A stretch of DNA of 64,000 bases from JAXLYX01 sp046351215 (GTDB lineage Bacteria; Myxococcota_A; Polyangia; Polyangiales; Houyiibacteriaceae). The position numbers were made by a program, and so were the translations under genes. Shown here in pieces: positions 1 through 8,801 of the stretch. The notes beneath the pieces were generated by a model. That model saw only the letters and a program-made list of their open reading frames with translations. It was not told the DNA's origin and did no database searches. The stretch is taken from positions 186,001-250,000 of the forward strand of contig JAXLYX010000009.1 in the NCBI GenBank assembly GCA_046351215.1. Reading direction: 5' to 3'. Numbering within the stretch: position 1 is the stretch's first letter; each line of letters begins with the position of its first letter.

Positions 1-1
1 G

Positions 2-223
2 ACCTTCTTCGGCGGTCGCGACATGACGCTCTTCCACCTGAAGCGTCTCGACGACTCCGACGGGAACGAGACCCTCGAAGACGTCCGGGCCGGACGCCTC
101 ACGCCGCGGCAGCGCCGTTACCTCGACACCTATCTCCACGCCTACGCCCACGAGTACCGTTACGTCGGACGTTTCGCCCCAGGGCCCGAGGCGGACTCGC
201 CCGATCCCCGGCGCGGGCCCTGA
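2..223 (+). CDS. C-terminal fragment of an unrecognised protein
   Basis: The reading frame is open from the first in-frame base of the window and ends at the TGA at 221-223, so only the last 73 residues of a longer protein are visible. The tail is charged, with a Tyr/His-rich segment (YLHAYAHEYRYV), and ends in a Pro/Asp/Arg-rich stretch. An ATG at 23 could also be a start, but the frame continues upstream of it (TFFGGRDM), so truncation by the window edge is likelier. No family recognised. Confidence 0.45.
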   Translation, partial: TFFGGRDMTLFHLKRLDDSDGNETLEDVRAGRLTPRQRRYLDTYLHAYAHEYRYVGRFAPGPEADSPDPRRGP

Positions 224-260
224 CGCGAGCCGAAACCGACACGCCCGGAGAAGAGAGCCC

Positions 261-977
261 ATGGAACAGTTCGCCGAAGCCCTGCCGCACGGAACGATCG
301 AAGAGGTCTTCCCCGACGTCTTCTTCGTGACCGGCACGATGAAGACCGTGCTGATGAACGCGCCGTGGCACTTCAGCCGCAACATGACGGTCGTTCGCGA
401 GGGCCGCGACCTCACCCTGATCAACACGGTCCGCCTGGACGACGCCGGTCTCGCGGCGCTCGAGGCGCTCGGCACGGTGCGGAACGTGGTGAAGATCGGC
501 TCGCTCCACGGCCGGGACGACGCGTTCTACGTGCGACGCTACGGCGCGAGGTTCTGGGCGCTCCCGGGGATGCAGCACGAAGGCGGCCTCGTGCCGGACG
601 AGCTCCTCGAGCCGGGCGGCAAGATGCCCTTCGCGGGCTGCTCGGTGATCCGCTTCGAGACCACGAAGCTCCCCGAGTGCATCCTCCACGTCGATCGCGC
701 GGGAGGAATCCTGATCGCCTGCGACGCGCTCCAGAACTGGGAGCGTCCCGACGAGTTCTTCTCGGACGAGTCACGTACCAACATGACGAACATGGGCTTC
801 TTCCAGAGGGCGAACTTCGGTCCGGTCTGGATGCAGGTGAACGATCCGAAGGGCGAGGACTTCCGGATGCTGACGAAGCTCGAGTTCGCGCACGCCCTCT
901 GCGGCCACGGCCAACCCCTGCGCGACACCGCCAAGCAGGACTTCGTCGCGCGGGCGAAGGCCGTCTTCGGCGTCTGA
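261..977 (+). CDS. Degenerate metallo-beta-lactamase-fold protein (DUF4336-like)
   Basis: 238 aa, with a purine-rich ribosome site (GGAGAAGAGAG) just before the ATG. The chain looks like a diverged metallo-beta-lactamase fold: LTLINTVRL, then SLHGRDDAFY where the HxHxDH zinc motif should be, then a strand followed by LIACDALQNW, and GHGQPLRDTA near the C-terminus. Only part of the zinc ligand set is visible (HGRDD keeps one His and two Asp), so hydrolase activity is uncertain. No signal peptide, so probably cytoplasmic. It sits 13 bp before the large kinase/cyclase gene on the same strand and may be co-transcribed with it. The family call rests on motif pattern and fold logic only. Confidence 0.6.
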   Translation: MEQFAEALPHGTIEEVFPDVFFVTGTMKTVLMNAPWHFSRNMTVVREGRDLTLINTVRLDDAGLAALEALGTVRNVVKIGSLHGRDDAFYVRRYGARFWALPGMQHEGGLVPDELLEPGGKMPFAGCSVIRFETTKLPECILHVDRAGGILIACDALQNWERPDEFFSDESRTNMTNMGFFQRANFGPVWMQVNDPKGEDFRMLTKLEFAHALCGHGQPLRDTAKQDFVARAKAVFGV

Positions 978-990
978 CCCCTGGGCTCAG

Positions 991-3900
991 GTGATCCCCG
1001 GATACGAGATCGAGGCGAGGCTCCATCGAGGCGAGGACCACTCCGTCTTCGCCGGGCGTCGCTCGACCGACGGGCTCCCCGTCGTCCTCAAGACGATCGA
1101 GGCCGAGTATCCGGATCGCAATCGCGTCGCCGCCCTGCGGCGCGAATACGAGATCACGCGGGCGCTCGAGCCGGTGCCCGCCGTGGTGCGGGTGCTCGAG
1201 CTCGTGCCGCACGGGCGCGGGAACGTGGCGATCGTCTTCGAGCGCCTCGGACGCTCGCTCTCGGACGAGCGTCACGGCGCGCCCGGCGGGAAGCTCCCCC
1301 TCGAGAGGGTGCTCACGGTCGGCATCGCGGTGGCCGAAGCGCTCGGCGCGATCCACGAGCGCGAGATCGTGCACAAGAACGTCGAGCCGCGCACGATCCT
1401 CCTCGGCGAGGACGGCGCCATCCGCCTCGTCGATCTCGGCATCGCCTCCGAGCTCACGGTCGAGCGTCAGAATTACGCGCTCGCGAGGCGCCTCGAGGGA
1501 TCGCTCCCGTACATCTCGCCCGAGCAGACGGGCCGGATGAACCGGGACCTCGACTACCGCTCGGACTACTACTCGCTCGGCGTGACGCTCTTCGAGCTCG
1601 CGACGGGGCAGCGACCCTTCGAGGCCGAGAGCGCGCTCGAATGGGTGCACGCGCACATCAGCCGTCCGGCGCCCGCTGCGAGCGAGGTCGAGCGCTCGAT
1701 CCCCGAGCCCGTCTCCGACGTCCTCCGCAAGCTGATGGCGAAGAACGCCGAGAACCGCTACCAGAGCAGCTTCGGCATCGTCTCCGATCTCGCGCGCTGC
1801 CGCGACGCGCTCGCGGAGACCGGCAGCGTCGCTCCGTTCCCTCTCGGTCAGCGCGACGTCGCGCGTCGTCTGCACGTGCCGCAGGTGCTCTACGGGCGCG
1901 GGCTCGAGCGAACGATGCTCCTCGAGATCTTCGACCGGGTCGCCGCGGGCGGAACCGAGCTCTGCATGGTCTCGGGCTTCTCCGGCGTCGGGAAGTCGGC
2001 GCTGGTCGGAGAGCTCGGACGGCCGCTCGTGCACCGCCGCGGCTACATGGCGCAGGGGAAGTTCGATCAGTTCCAGCGCGGGACGCCCTACTCCGCCGTC
2101 GCGATCGCTCTGCGTGGGCTGGCACAGCAATGGCTCGCGGAGCCCGAGGAGCGGACGCGCGAGCTCCGCGACGAGCTGCTCGCCGCGGTGGCTCCGAACG
2201 CGGGGCTGCTCGTCGATCTGGCTCCGGAGCTCGGCCACATCCTCGGCCCTCAGCCGAGGGTGCCCGACCTCCCGCCGACCGAAGCCCAGAATCGCTTCCA
2301 TCTCGTCTTCTCGAGCTTCGTCCGGGTGGTGGCGCGGGAGCGGCCGTTCGTCCTCTTCCTCGACGATCTCCAATTCGGGGACGCGGCGACGCTCGCGCTC
2401 ATCCGTCGTCTCTCGACCACGCGCGACCTTCCCCGCTTCCTCTTGCTCGGAGCGTTCCGGAGCAACGAGGTGGACGTGGGGCATCCGCTGCGCCTCACGC
2501 TCGACGAGATCGGCGACACGCGCACGGTGCACGAGCTCCACCTCGAGCCCCTCGACGCCGAGGCCGTCGACCAGCTCGTCGCCGACACGCTGCGCCTCGA
2601 GGTGGACGAGGCGCGGGAGCTCGCGCGGCTGCTCCACGACACCGCCGAGGGCAATCCGTTCTTCCTGATCGAGATGCTGAAGACGCTCGAGCGCGATCGG
2701 GCGATCTGGTTCGCGACCGAGCTCGGACGCTGGCGGTGGGATCTCGAGGCGGTCCGGACCAGCGGTCTCAGCACCAACGTCGTCGACTTCGTCGTCGCCA
2801 ACCTCAAGAAGCTGCCGGTCGACACCCAGCGCGTGCTCCAGCTGGCGGCGTGCATCGGGAACACCTTCGACCTCCGTACGCTCTCCGTGATCTGCGAGCG
2901 TGGAGCCGACCCGACGGCCGCCGCGCTCGAGCCCGCCCTGCGTCGGCACCTGCTCGTACCGTTGCACGCCGACTACAAGCTGGTCGGACGCGCGGGGACC
3001 GAGCCCATCTCCGCCGAGGGGGAGGCTCCGAATCCGACCTATCGCTTCCAGCACGACCGGGTCCAGCAGGCCGCCTACGCCCTCATCGAGCCGAACGCCC
3101 GCACGCAGGTCCATCTCTCGATCGGGCGCTCGATCCTCCGTCACGGAGGGGAAGAGGCGCGTCGGGAGCGCCTGATGGAGATCGTCGGCCACCTCGACGA
3201 AGGCCGTCGCCTCATCGAGACGGAGGCGGAACGCATCGACCTGGCGCGCCTGAACCTCGAGGCGGCCCTGCGCGCCCAACGTGCGTCCTCGTACGAGACG
3301 GCGCTGCGCTACCTCGAGATCGGCGAAGAGCTCCTGCCCGAGGATCGCTTCGACTCGCACTACGCGCTCGCGATGGCGCTCGCGACCGAGCGGCAGCAGT
3401 GCGCCTACCTCACGGCGCGCTACCCGGAGGCCGAGGCGGGTACCGAAGCGCTCCTCGCACGCGCGCACACCGACCTCGAGAAGGCCGAGATCCTCTCCAC
3501 GCGGACGAGGCAGTACGCGACGATCGGCAAGATGGCGGCCTCGATCGAGGCCGCGATCGCAGGCCTCCGCCTGCTCGGCGTCCCGATGACCGAGGACCCC
3601 GATCGCGAGGCCATCGACGGCGAGCTCCGCGCGGTGGAGGAGAACCTCGGAGGTCGCGCGATCGCCGCGCTGATCGACGCGCCGGTGCTCCGGGATCCGG
3701 CGGACACCGTCGCGATCCGTCTCCTGATGGAGATCTTCCCGGCGGCCTTCCTCTCGGGGAGCGGGAACCTCTTCCCCTTCCTCGTCCTCCGCTCGGTGAA
3801 CATCTCGCTCCGGGGGGGCAACAGCCCGGAGTCCGCGTTCGCCTACGCGGCGTTCGGGATGCTCCTCTGCGGTGCGCTCGGCGACCCGGCTCGCGGCCTC

Positions 3901-6351
3901 GAGTACGGCAAGCTCGCGGTGGCGATGAACGATCGCTTCGACGACATCGCGCTGAAGTCCCGCGTCATCTACGTGTACGCGATGTTCATCCACCACTGGA
4001 GCCACCACTGGGCGACCATGACGCCGTGGTTCCGGAGGGGGATCGAGTCGGGCTACCAGTCCGGGGACCTCCTCTACCTCGCCTACAGCGCCCAGGACTG
4101 CATCATCTGGGACCCGCGGATGGACCTCGAGAGCGCGGAGCGGGAGCACGCCGCGTACCTCGAGATCGTGCGCGAGTGCGAGTACCAGGACTCGCTCGAC
4201 TCGGGGACCCTGTTCCTGCAGATGCAGCGGAACTTCCTCGGCCGCACCTCCGAGCTGCTCTCGATGAACGACGAGTCGTTCGACGAGGAGCGCTGCCTCG
4301 AAGGCATGCGCGCGCGTCGCTTCATGACGGGCGTCGCGAACTACCACATCTACAAGACCGAGATCGCCTGCCTCTACGGTCGGTTCGACGAGGCCCTCGA
4401 GCACGTGCGGGCGCAGGACCGGCTGATGGCGTCGGCGATGTCGCTGCCGCAGCTCGTGCGCTACCACGCGGTGGCCTTCCAGGTCCTCGCGGGGCTCCTG
4501 CCCCGGATGAGCCCCGCGGAGGCGAGCGAGACCCTCGCGAGGCTGCGCGCCGATCGGGAGCGGATGCGGAAGCTCGCGGACCACTGCCCGGAGAACTTCC
4601 TGCACCTCGCGCTGACGATGGAGGCGGAGCTCGCGCGTCTCGACGGACGCGCCGAGGAGGCGCTCGGCCTCTACGACGCGGCGATCGAGGCCGCCCGCCG
4701 GAGCGAGTACCTCCGCGACGAGGCGGTCGCGAACGAGCTCGCGGCGCGCCATCTGCTCGCGCTCGGCCGTCGGAAGGCGGCCGAAGGGTACGTCCGGGCG
4801 GCCGTGGGCCTCTTCGAGCGCTGGGGCGCGCATCGGAAGGTCTGGCAGCTCGAGGCGGAGCATCCGCAGATCTTCGAGCGCATGGCCCTGCGTCGTCGGG
4901 GGGCCGGACCGGCCCTCGAGGGCGGCGTGCGCGGGCAGACGTCGATCGAGTCCGTGGAGCTCGACTTCGCCTCGCTCATGAAGGCCTCGCAGGCGATCTC
5001 GAGCGAGCTCGTCCTCGAGAACCTGTGGACGACGACGATGCGCATCATGCTCGAGAACGCGGGCGCGCAGCGTGGATGCTTCGTCGTGCGGCAGGCCGGG
5101 CGGCTCGTCGCCGAGGGTTACACCGAGTCCGGCGCGTCCGGCGAGCCGGCGTCGCGGTCTCGCCCTCTCGAGGGCGAGGGATCCCTCGCGCTCCCCCTCT
5201 CGATCGTCCACCACGTGTTCCGTACGCATCAACCCGTCGTCCTGCACGACGCGACGGAGGACGCGGTCTTCGGTCGGGATGCCTACGTCGAGAGTCGGTC
5301 TCCGCGCTCGGTGCTCTGCGTGCCCCTCGTGCGCTCGGGGAAGTTCGAGGGCGTCGTCTACGTGGAGAACGGCCTGACGGCGGGGGCCTTCACCGAGGAG
5401 CGGATCGAGATCCTGAAGCTCCTGGCCGCGCAGGCCTCGATCTCGATCGAGAACGCACGGCTCTACGAGGACCAGACCCGCCTCGTCGAGGCGCAGCGGC
5501 GCTTCGTCCCGAGTCAGTTCCTCGAGAGCCTCGACCATCGCGACATCGCGAACGTCGATCTCGGCGAGCACGTCGCCAAGACGATGAGCGTCATGTTCGC
5601 GGACATCCGCGGCTTCATGCCGCTCGCCGAGCGGCTCGGTCCGCGGACCGTGATCGAGGTGCTGAACCGCTACTTCGGCACGGTCGAGCGTCCGATCGAC
5701 GAGGCCGGCGGCTTCATCGACTCGTACGCCGGCGACGAGATCAAGGTGCTCTTCGACGCGGCGCCCGACGCGGCCCTCCGCGCGGGCATCGGGATGTGGC
5801 GCGCCCTCGAAGGTTTCAACGAGCGGGCCCGCCAGCGCGCGCAGCCCGAGCTCGAGATCGGCATCGGAGCGAACACCGGCCCCGTGGTGCTCGGCACCGT
5901 CGGGGCGCACAACCGCATCCAGTGCTCGGTGCTCGGGGACACCGTGAACCTGGCCTCGCGGATCGAGCAGCTGACGAAGGTCTACCGTGCCCGCTTCCTG
6001 GTGGGCGAGCACACGGTGAAGTCCCTCGAGTCGCCCGGGGCGTTCGAGCTCCGGCTGGTCGATCGGGTGGCGGTGAAGGGGCGGAACGAGGCGGTGGAGA
6101 TCCACGAGGTGCTCGACGCCGAGTCTCCACGGCGGCGCGAGGCCAAGCTCGCGACCCGTCCGTTCTTGAACTCCGCGATGGAGTCCTACATGGCGCGGCG
6201 CTTCGACGAGGCGCTCTCGGCGTTCGAGGAGGTGCGGACGCGCGATCCCGAAGACGCCGTACCGACCGTCTTCCTCGAGCGCTGTCGCCGCTATCTCCGC
6301 GAGCCCCCGGCCAACGACTGGCAGGGCTTCGAGCGGCTGCTCACGAAGTGA
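991..6351 (+). CDS. Ser/Thr kinase-like / AAA ATPase / GAF / class III adenylate cyclase hybrid
   Basis: 1786 aa, GTG start. Domains in order: protein-kinase-like (about 5-270); STAND/AAA ATPase with Walker A GFSGVGKS near 329-336 and Walker B FVLFLDD; a long helical TPR-like region (about 690-1300); GAF (about 1326-1490); class III cyclase (about 1525-1710) with the metal Asp in FADIRGF, a second acidic site in YAGDEI, and the Asn/Arg pair in VNLASRIE; then a short C-terminal TPR-like tail. The kinase keeps the VLK lysine (K34) and DLG, but the catalytic loop reads HKN (128-130) instead of HRD/HKD, so the catalytic Asp is Asn. This suggests a pseudokinase signal receiver driving cAMP output. 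No transmembrane segment is seen. The architecture is typical of myxobacterial multisensor kinases, with the cyclase replacing the usual histidine kinase output. Confidence 0.9.
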   Translation: MIPGYEIEARLHRGEDHSVFAGRRSTDGLPVVLKTIEAEYPDRNRVAALRREYEITRALEPVPAVVRVLELVPHGRGNVAIVFERLGRSLSDERHGAPGGKLPLERVLTVGIAVAEALGAIHEREIVHKNVEPRTILLGEDGAIRLVDLGIASELTVERQNYALARRLEGSLPYISPEQTGRMNRDLDYRSDYYSLGVTLFELATGQRPFEAESALEWVHAHISRPAPAASEVERSIPEPVSDVLRKLMAKNAENRYQSSFGIVSDLARCRDALAETGSVAPFPLGQRDVARRLHVPQVLYGRGLERTMLLEIFDRVAAGGTELCMVSGFSGVGKSALVGELGRPLVHRRGYMAQGKFDQFQRGTPYSAVAIALRGLAQQWLAEPEERTRELRDELLAAVAPNAGLLVDLAPELGHILGPQPRVPDLPPTEAQNRFHLVFSSFVRVVARERPFVLFLDDLQFGDAATLALIRRLSTTRDLPRFLLLGAFRSNEVDVGHPLRLTLDEIGDTRTVHELHLEPLDAEAVDQLVADTLRLEVDEARELARLLHDTAEGNPFFLIEMLKTLERDRAIWFATELGRWRWDLEAVRTSGLSTNVVDFVVANLKKLPVDTQRVLQLAACIGNTFDLRTLSVICERGADPTAAALEPALRRHLLVPLHADYKLVGRAGTEPISAEGEAPNPTYRFQHDRVQQAAYALIEPNARTQVHLSIGRSILRHGGEEARRERLMEIVGHLDEGRRLIETEAERIDLARLNLEAALRAQRASSYETALRYLEIGEELLPEDRFDSHYALAMALATERQQCAYLTARYPEAEAGTEALLARAHTDLEKAEILSTRTRQYATIGKMAASIEAAIAGLRLLGVPMTEDPDREAIDGELRAVEENLGGRAIAALIDAPVLRDPADTVAIRLLMEIFPAAFLSGSGNLFPFLVLRSVNISLRGGNSPESAFAYAAFGMLLCGALGDPARGLEYGKLAVAMNDRFDDIALKSRVIYVYAMFIHHWSHHWATMTPWFRRGIESGYQSGDLLYLAYSAQDCIIWDPRMDLESAEREHAAYLEIVRECEYQDSLDSGTLFLQMQRNFLGRTSELLSMNDESFDEERCLEGMRARRFMTGVANYHIYKTEIACLYGRFDEALEHVRAQDRLMASAMSLPQLVRYHAVAFQVLAGLLPRMSPAEASETLARLRADRERMRKLADHCPENFLHLALTMEAELARLDGRAEEALGLYDAAIEAARRSEYLRDEAVANELAARHLLALGRRKAAEGYVRAAVGLFERWGAHRKVWQLEAEHPQIFERMALRRRGAGPALEGGVRGQTSIESVELDFASLMKASQAISSELVLENLWTTTMRIMLENAGAQRGCFVVRQAGRLVAEGYTESGASGEPASRSRPLEGEGSLALPLSIVHHVFRTHQPVVLHDATEDAVFGRDAYVESRSPRSVLCVPLVRSGKFEGVVYVENGLTAGAFTEERIEILKLLAAQASISIENARLYEDQTRLVEAQRRFVPSQFLESLDHRDIANVDLGEHVAKTMSVMFADIRGFMPLAERLGPRTVIEVLNRYFGTVERPIDEAGGFIDSYAGDEIKVLFDAAPDAALRAGIGMWRALEGFNERARQRAQPELEIGIGANTGPVVLGTVGAHNRIQCSVLGDTVNLASRIEQLTKVYRARFLVGEHTVKSLESPGAFELRLVDRVAVKGRNEAVEIHEVLDAESPRRREAKLATRPFLNSAMESYMARRFDEALSAFEEVRTRDPEDAVPTVFLERCRRYLREPPANDWQGFERLLTK

Positions 6352-6458
6352 GCAGCCGCGCGGCGCCTCTCGCCCGCGCGGGTTATTCGGGCCCGAATTG
6401 TGCCGTTCCGACGGGGGCGCGCCTACCTCGGCCCGCGTCGTCTGCGTAGCCTTCGGCC

Positions 6459-7097
6459 ATGGTTCGTCCCTATCCCGATCCGCCCTGGGAGATGCACGGC
6501 ATGGGCGTCTTCGCGCCGACGCTGACGCCCGTCGAGGACATCGAGCTGCCTCCGGGCTTCGAGCCGATGTCCGTCGCGGGCCGCTGCGCCGGCATGCTCG
6601 CGTACGTCGAGTATCGCGAGCCGTCGCCGCTCACCTACCACGAGCTGATCTGGATGCCCTGCCTCGTGCGAGCCGGCGGCTCCCGCAAGGCGCGTGGCTA
6701 CTTCGTCTCGGTGATGTACGTCGACGACACCTCCACGCTCGCGGGCGGCAGGGAGATCTGGAAGCTGCCGAAGACCCTCGCGCGCTTCGAGCGCACGGAG
6801 ACCGGCGTCACGGTGGACGGAGAGGACGGCACGCACGTCGAGCTCTCGTTCCGCGCCTTCGGCCCCTCGCTGCCGGCGCGCGGTCGCATCGTGACCCTCC
6901 AGCCCTCGCAGGAAGGTGTCGTCCGCTTCCAGGGCGACGCCTCGTCCAAGGTGCGCGCCGCTCGCTGCAGGGTCGTGCGCTTCGAGAGCACGCACGGTCC
7001 CTGGCAGAGCTTCCGACGGGCTTCGATGATGGCGGGGGCCGCGGTCTGGCAGGAGCCCTTCCGGAGCCACATGCAGGCCCCGACGCTGCTCCGCTGA
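6459..7097 (+). CDS. Acetoacetate decarboxylase-family protein
   Basis: 212 aa. The segment YVDDTSTLAGGREIWKLPKTLARF (87-110) aligns with the active-site region of acetoacetate decarboxylase (D...GRE...PKK). The first lysine of the Schiff-base pair is present (K105), but the following lysine that tunes it is Thr106. The protein is also shorter than the roughly 245-aa enzyme. It is therefore probably an ADC-fold enzyme of different or unknown substrate rather than true acetoacetate decarboxylase. Its stop lies 5 bp from the stop of the convergent methyltransferase gene. Confidence 0.75.
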   Translation: MVRPYPDPPWEMHGMGVFAPTLTPVEDIELPPGFEPMSVAGRCAGMLAYVEYREPSPLTYHELIWMPCLVRAGGSRKARGYFVSVMYVDDTSTLAGGREIWKLPKTLARFERTETGVTVDGEDGTHVELSFRAFGPSLPARGRIVTLQPSQEGVVRFQGDASSKVRAARCRVVRFESTHGPWQSFRRASMMAGAAVWQEPFRSHMQAPTLLR

Positions 7098-7102
7098 CGG
7101 GC

Positions 7103-7891
7103 TCAGCGCGTGTGGGGCGGCAGATCGAAGAAGGTGCGGAGGTCGAGGTAGGCCTCGCTCCGCTTGCCCTCGCTCGTGCGCGCGACGAAGGGCTCCGCCC
7201 GCTCCATCGGGAGGGAGTGCTCGTCCCGGCGCGCGAAGACGAAGACCGTGAAGAGTGCCTTCTGCCCGTCGCGGGGCACGAATTCGCGCATGCGCACGGG
7301 CACGAGCCCCGCCGCCTCGCCGCCGCGGAGCGCTCGCTCCGGTGCGCGGGCGTCGCAGCAGACGACGGCGCGTCCGTTCTCGCCGAGGAGCCTCCCCATC
7401 GAGGCGAGGTAGTCCTCGACGCCGCCGCGCAGCTCCACGCGTGCATGCGCCTTCTGCGAGTCGGGCGCAGGCGTCGACGTGCCGGGCGGCATGTAGGGCG
7501 GCGTTCCCGTCACGAGGTCGAAGGGCGCGTCGAGGCGCGAGAGCACGGCCTCGTCGCGGAGGTCGCCGTGGAAGAGACGGATGCGCTCCCCTTGCCCGTT
7601 GCGCTCGACGTTGCGGCGCACGAGCTCGAAGGAGACCTCCTGGGCCTCGACGGCGTCGAAGCGGGCGAGCGGCAGCTTGTACGCCACCATCAGGAGAACC
7701 GAGCCGAGCCCGCAGCCGAGATCGCAGCAGCGCCGGGCCTCGGGCTTCGCGCGGATCGCCTCGTAGGCGGTCGCGACGTCGTCGAGCGAATACCGATGCC
7801 CGCGCTCCCGCTGGTAGACGCGATAGCCGCCCGTGAGGGCGTCGTCGGTGATCGGATCGTCCGGGCCGAGGTACCGGGAGGGCTCAGCCAT
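7103..7891 (-). CDS. TrmN6-like N6-adenine methyltransferase
   Basis: 262 aa. A Rossmann SAM-binding motif (CDLGCGLGSV) follows a start typical of the YfiC/TrmN6 group (HRYSLDDVATAYEA), and the catalytic motif IV is TPPYMPPGT, where most N6-adenine enzymes have NPPY. The family methylates A37 of tRNA-Val(UAC) in Escherichia coli; the substrate here is inferred. The first residue of motif IV being Thr is a departure that might change activity. It is the last gene of a tight minus-strand operon, and its start overlaps the end of the SDR gene by 8 bp. Confidence 0.75.
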   Translation of the reverse strand: MAEPSRYLGPDDPITDDALTGGYRVYQRERGHRYSLDDVATAYEAIRAKPEARRCCDLGCGLGSVLLMVAYKLPLARFDAVEAQEVSFELVRRNVERNGQGERIRLFHGDLRDEAVLSRLDAPFDLVTGTPPYMPPGTSTPAPDSQKAHARVELRGGVEDYLASMGRLLGENGRAVVCCDARAPERALRGGEAAGLVPVRMREFVPRDGQKALFTVFVFARRDEHSLPMERAEPFVARTSEGKRSEAYLDLRTFFDLPPHTR

Positions 7892-8801
7892 CGGACTCGG
7901 CGTAGGCCGCCATCGTCTCGTTCTCGTCGTACGCGTGCTCGAAGCCCGTCGCCTTCTTGAAGGCGCTCGCGTCGATGACGATCGGGTACTTGAGGTGCTC
8001 GACCGCGCCCTTCGGGAGCGTCGGAAGCCCGAAGCGACCGAGCGTGAGGTTGAGGAGCGGCTCGGGGACGGGCGTGTTGGTGCGGCCGGTCTCGCGCACG
8101 AGCACGGAGAGGGGCACGGGCGGCGGGCCGGCGACGTTGAACACGCCGCGGATCTGCTTCTCGAGCGCGAGCACGATCGCGTCGGCCGCGTCGTACTCGT
8201 GCATGAAGTGGTAGAGGGGATCGAAGCCGAGCACGGTCGGCACGCGCGGTCCGCGAAGGAACGAAGCGAGGGTTCCGTGGCGTCCGGGTCCGAGCGTGTA
8301 GCAGATGCGCAGGACCGAGGTGTGGAGCTCGGGGAAGCGCCAGAGCGCGGAGCCCGCGTAGAGGTCGGCGGCGACGAGGTCGGCGAGCTCCGGGAAGGAG
8401 TTCAGCGCGAGCGGGGGCTCGTCCTCGGTGTGGTAGAGCGGCGAGTCCGGCGCGGCGCCGTAGTACGTGTGCCGGCCGACGAAGACGAAGCGCGAGACGC
8501 CGTAGCGCGCGCAGTGGTCGACGATCGCGCGCGTGCCCTGCAGGTTGATGCGGTAGCGATCGGGGCTCTTGTTCGTCAGGTGCGTGACGGTCGCCATGTG
8601 GATCACGGCGTCCGGACGGAAGGTGCGGAACACGTCCTCGGCCGGGCGCTTGCGGATGTCCGCCTGCACGACCTCGACGCCCTCGGGCGCATGGGCCCAG
8701 GGACGGCGGTCGATGCCGTGGACTTCGTGTCCCTGCTCCTTGAGGCGTCGCGCGACGAGCCGACCGAGCTTCCCGGAGATTCCCGTGATGAGGACCTTCA
8801 T
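7884..8801 (-). CDS. Extended SDR / NAD-dependent epimerase-dehydratase family protein
   Basis: 305 aa. The N-terminus has the nucleotide-binding GxxGxxG motif (LITGISGKLG), an acidic residue after beta-2 (GIDRRPW) that favours NAD(H), and DAVIHMA, all hallmarks of extended SDRs. A clear YxxxK catalytic pair is not obvious; the region RFVFVGRHTYYGA carries Tyr residues at the expected place but no Lys four residues later, so catalysis is uncertain and it may be an atypical SDR. The start codon overlaps the stop of the acyltransferase gene (ATGA), implying translational coupling and a shared lipid-related role. Confidence 0.8.
   Translation of the reverse strand: MKVLITGISGKLGRLVARRLKEQGHEVHGIDRRPWAHAPEGVEVVQADIRKRPAEDVFRTFRPDAVIHMATVTHLTNKSPDRYRINLQGTRAIVDHCARYGVSRFVFVGRHTYYGAAPDSPLYHTEDEPPLALNSFPELADLVAADLYAGSALWRFPELHTSVLRICYTLGPGRHGTLASFLRGPRVPTVLGFDPLYHFMHEYDAADAIVLALEKQIRGVFNVAGPPPVPLSVLVRETGRTNTPVPEPLLNLTLGRFGLPTLPKGAVEHLKYPIVIDASAFKKATGFEHAYDENETMAAYAESDG

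Noticed and set aside
421..6105. An 1894-codon open frame on the minus strand opposite the kinase/cyclase gene
   Set aside because: High-GC DNA gives long antisense frames; its product is Arg/Glu/Leu-rich without domains, while the plus strand carries clear kinase, ATPase, GAF and cyclase motifs.
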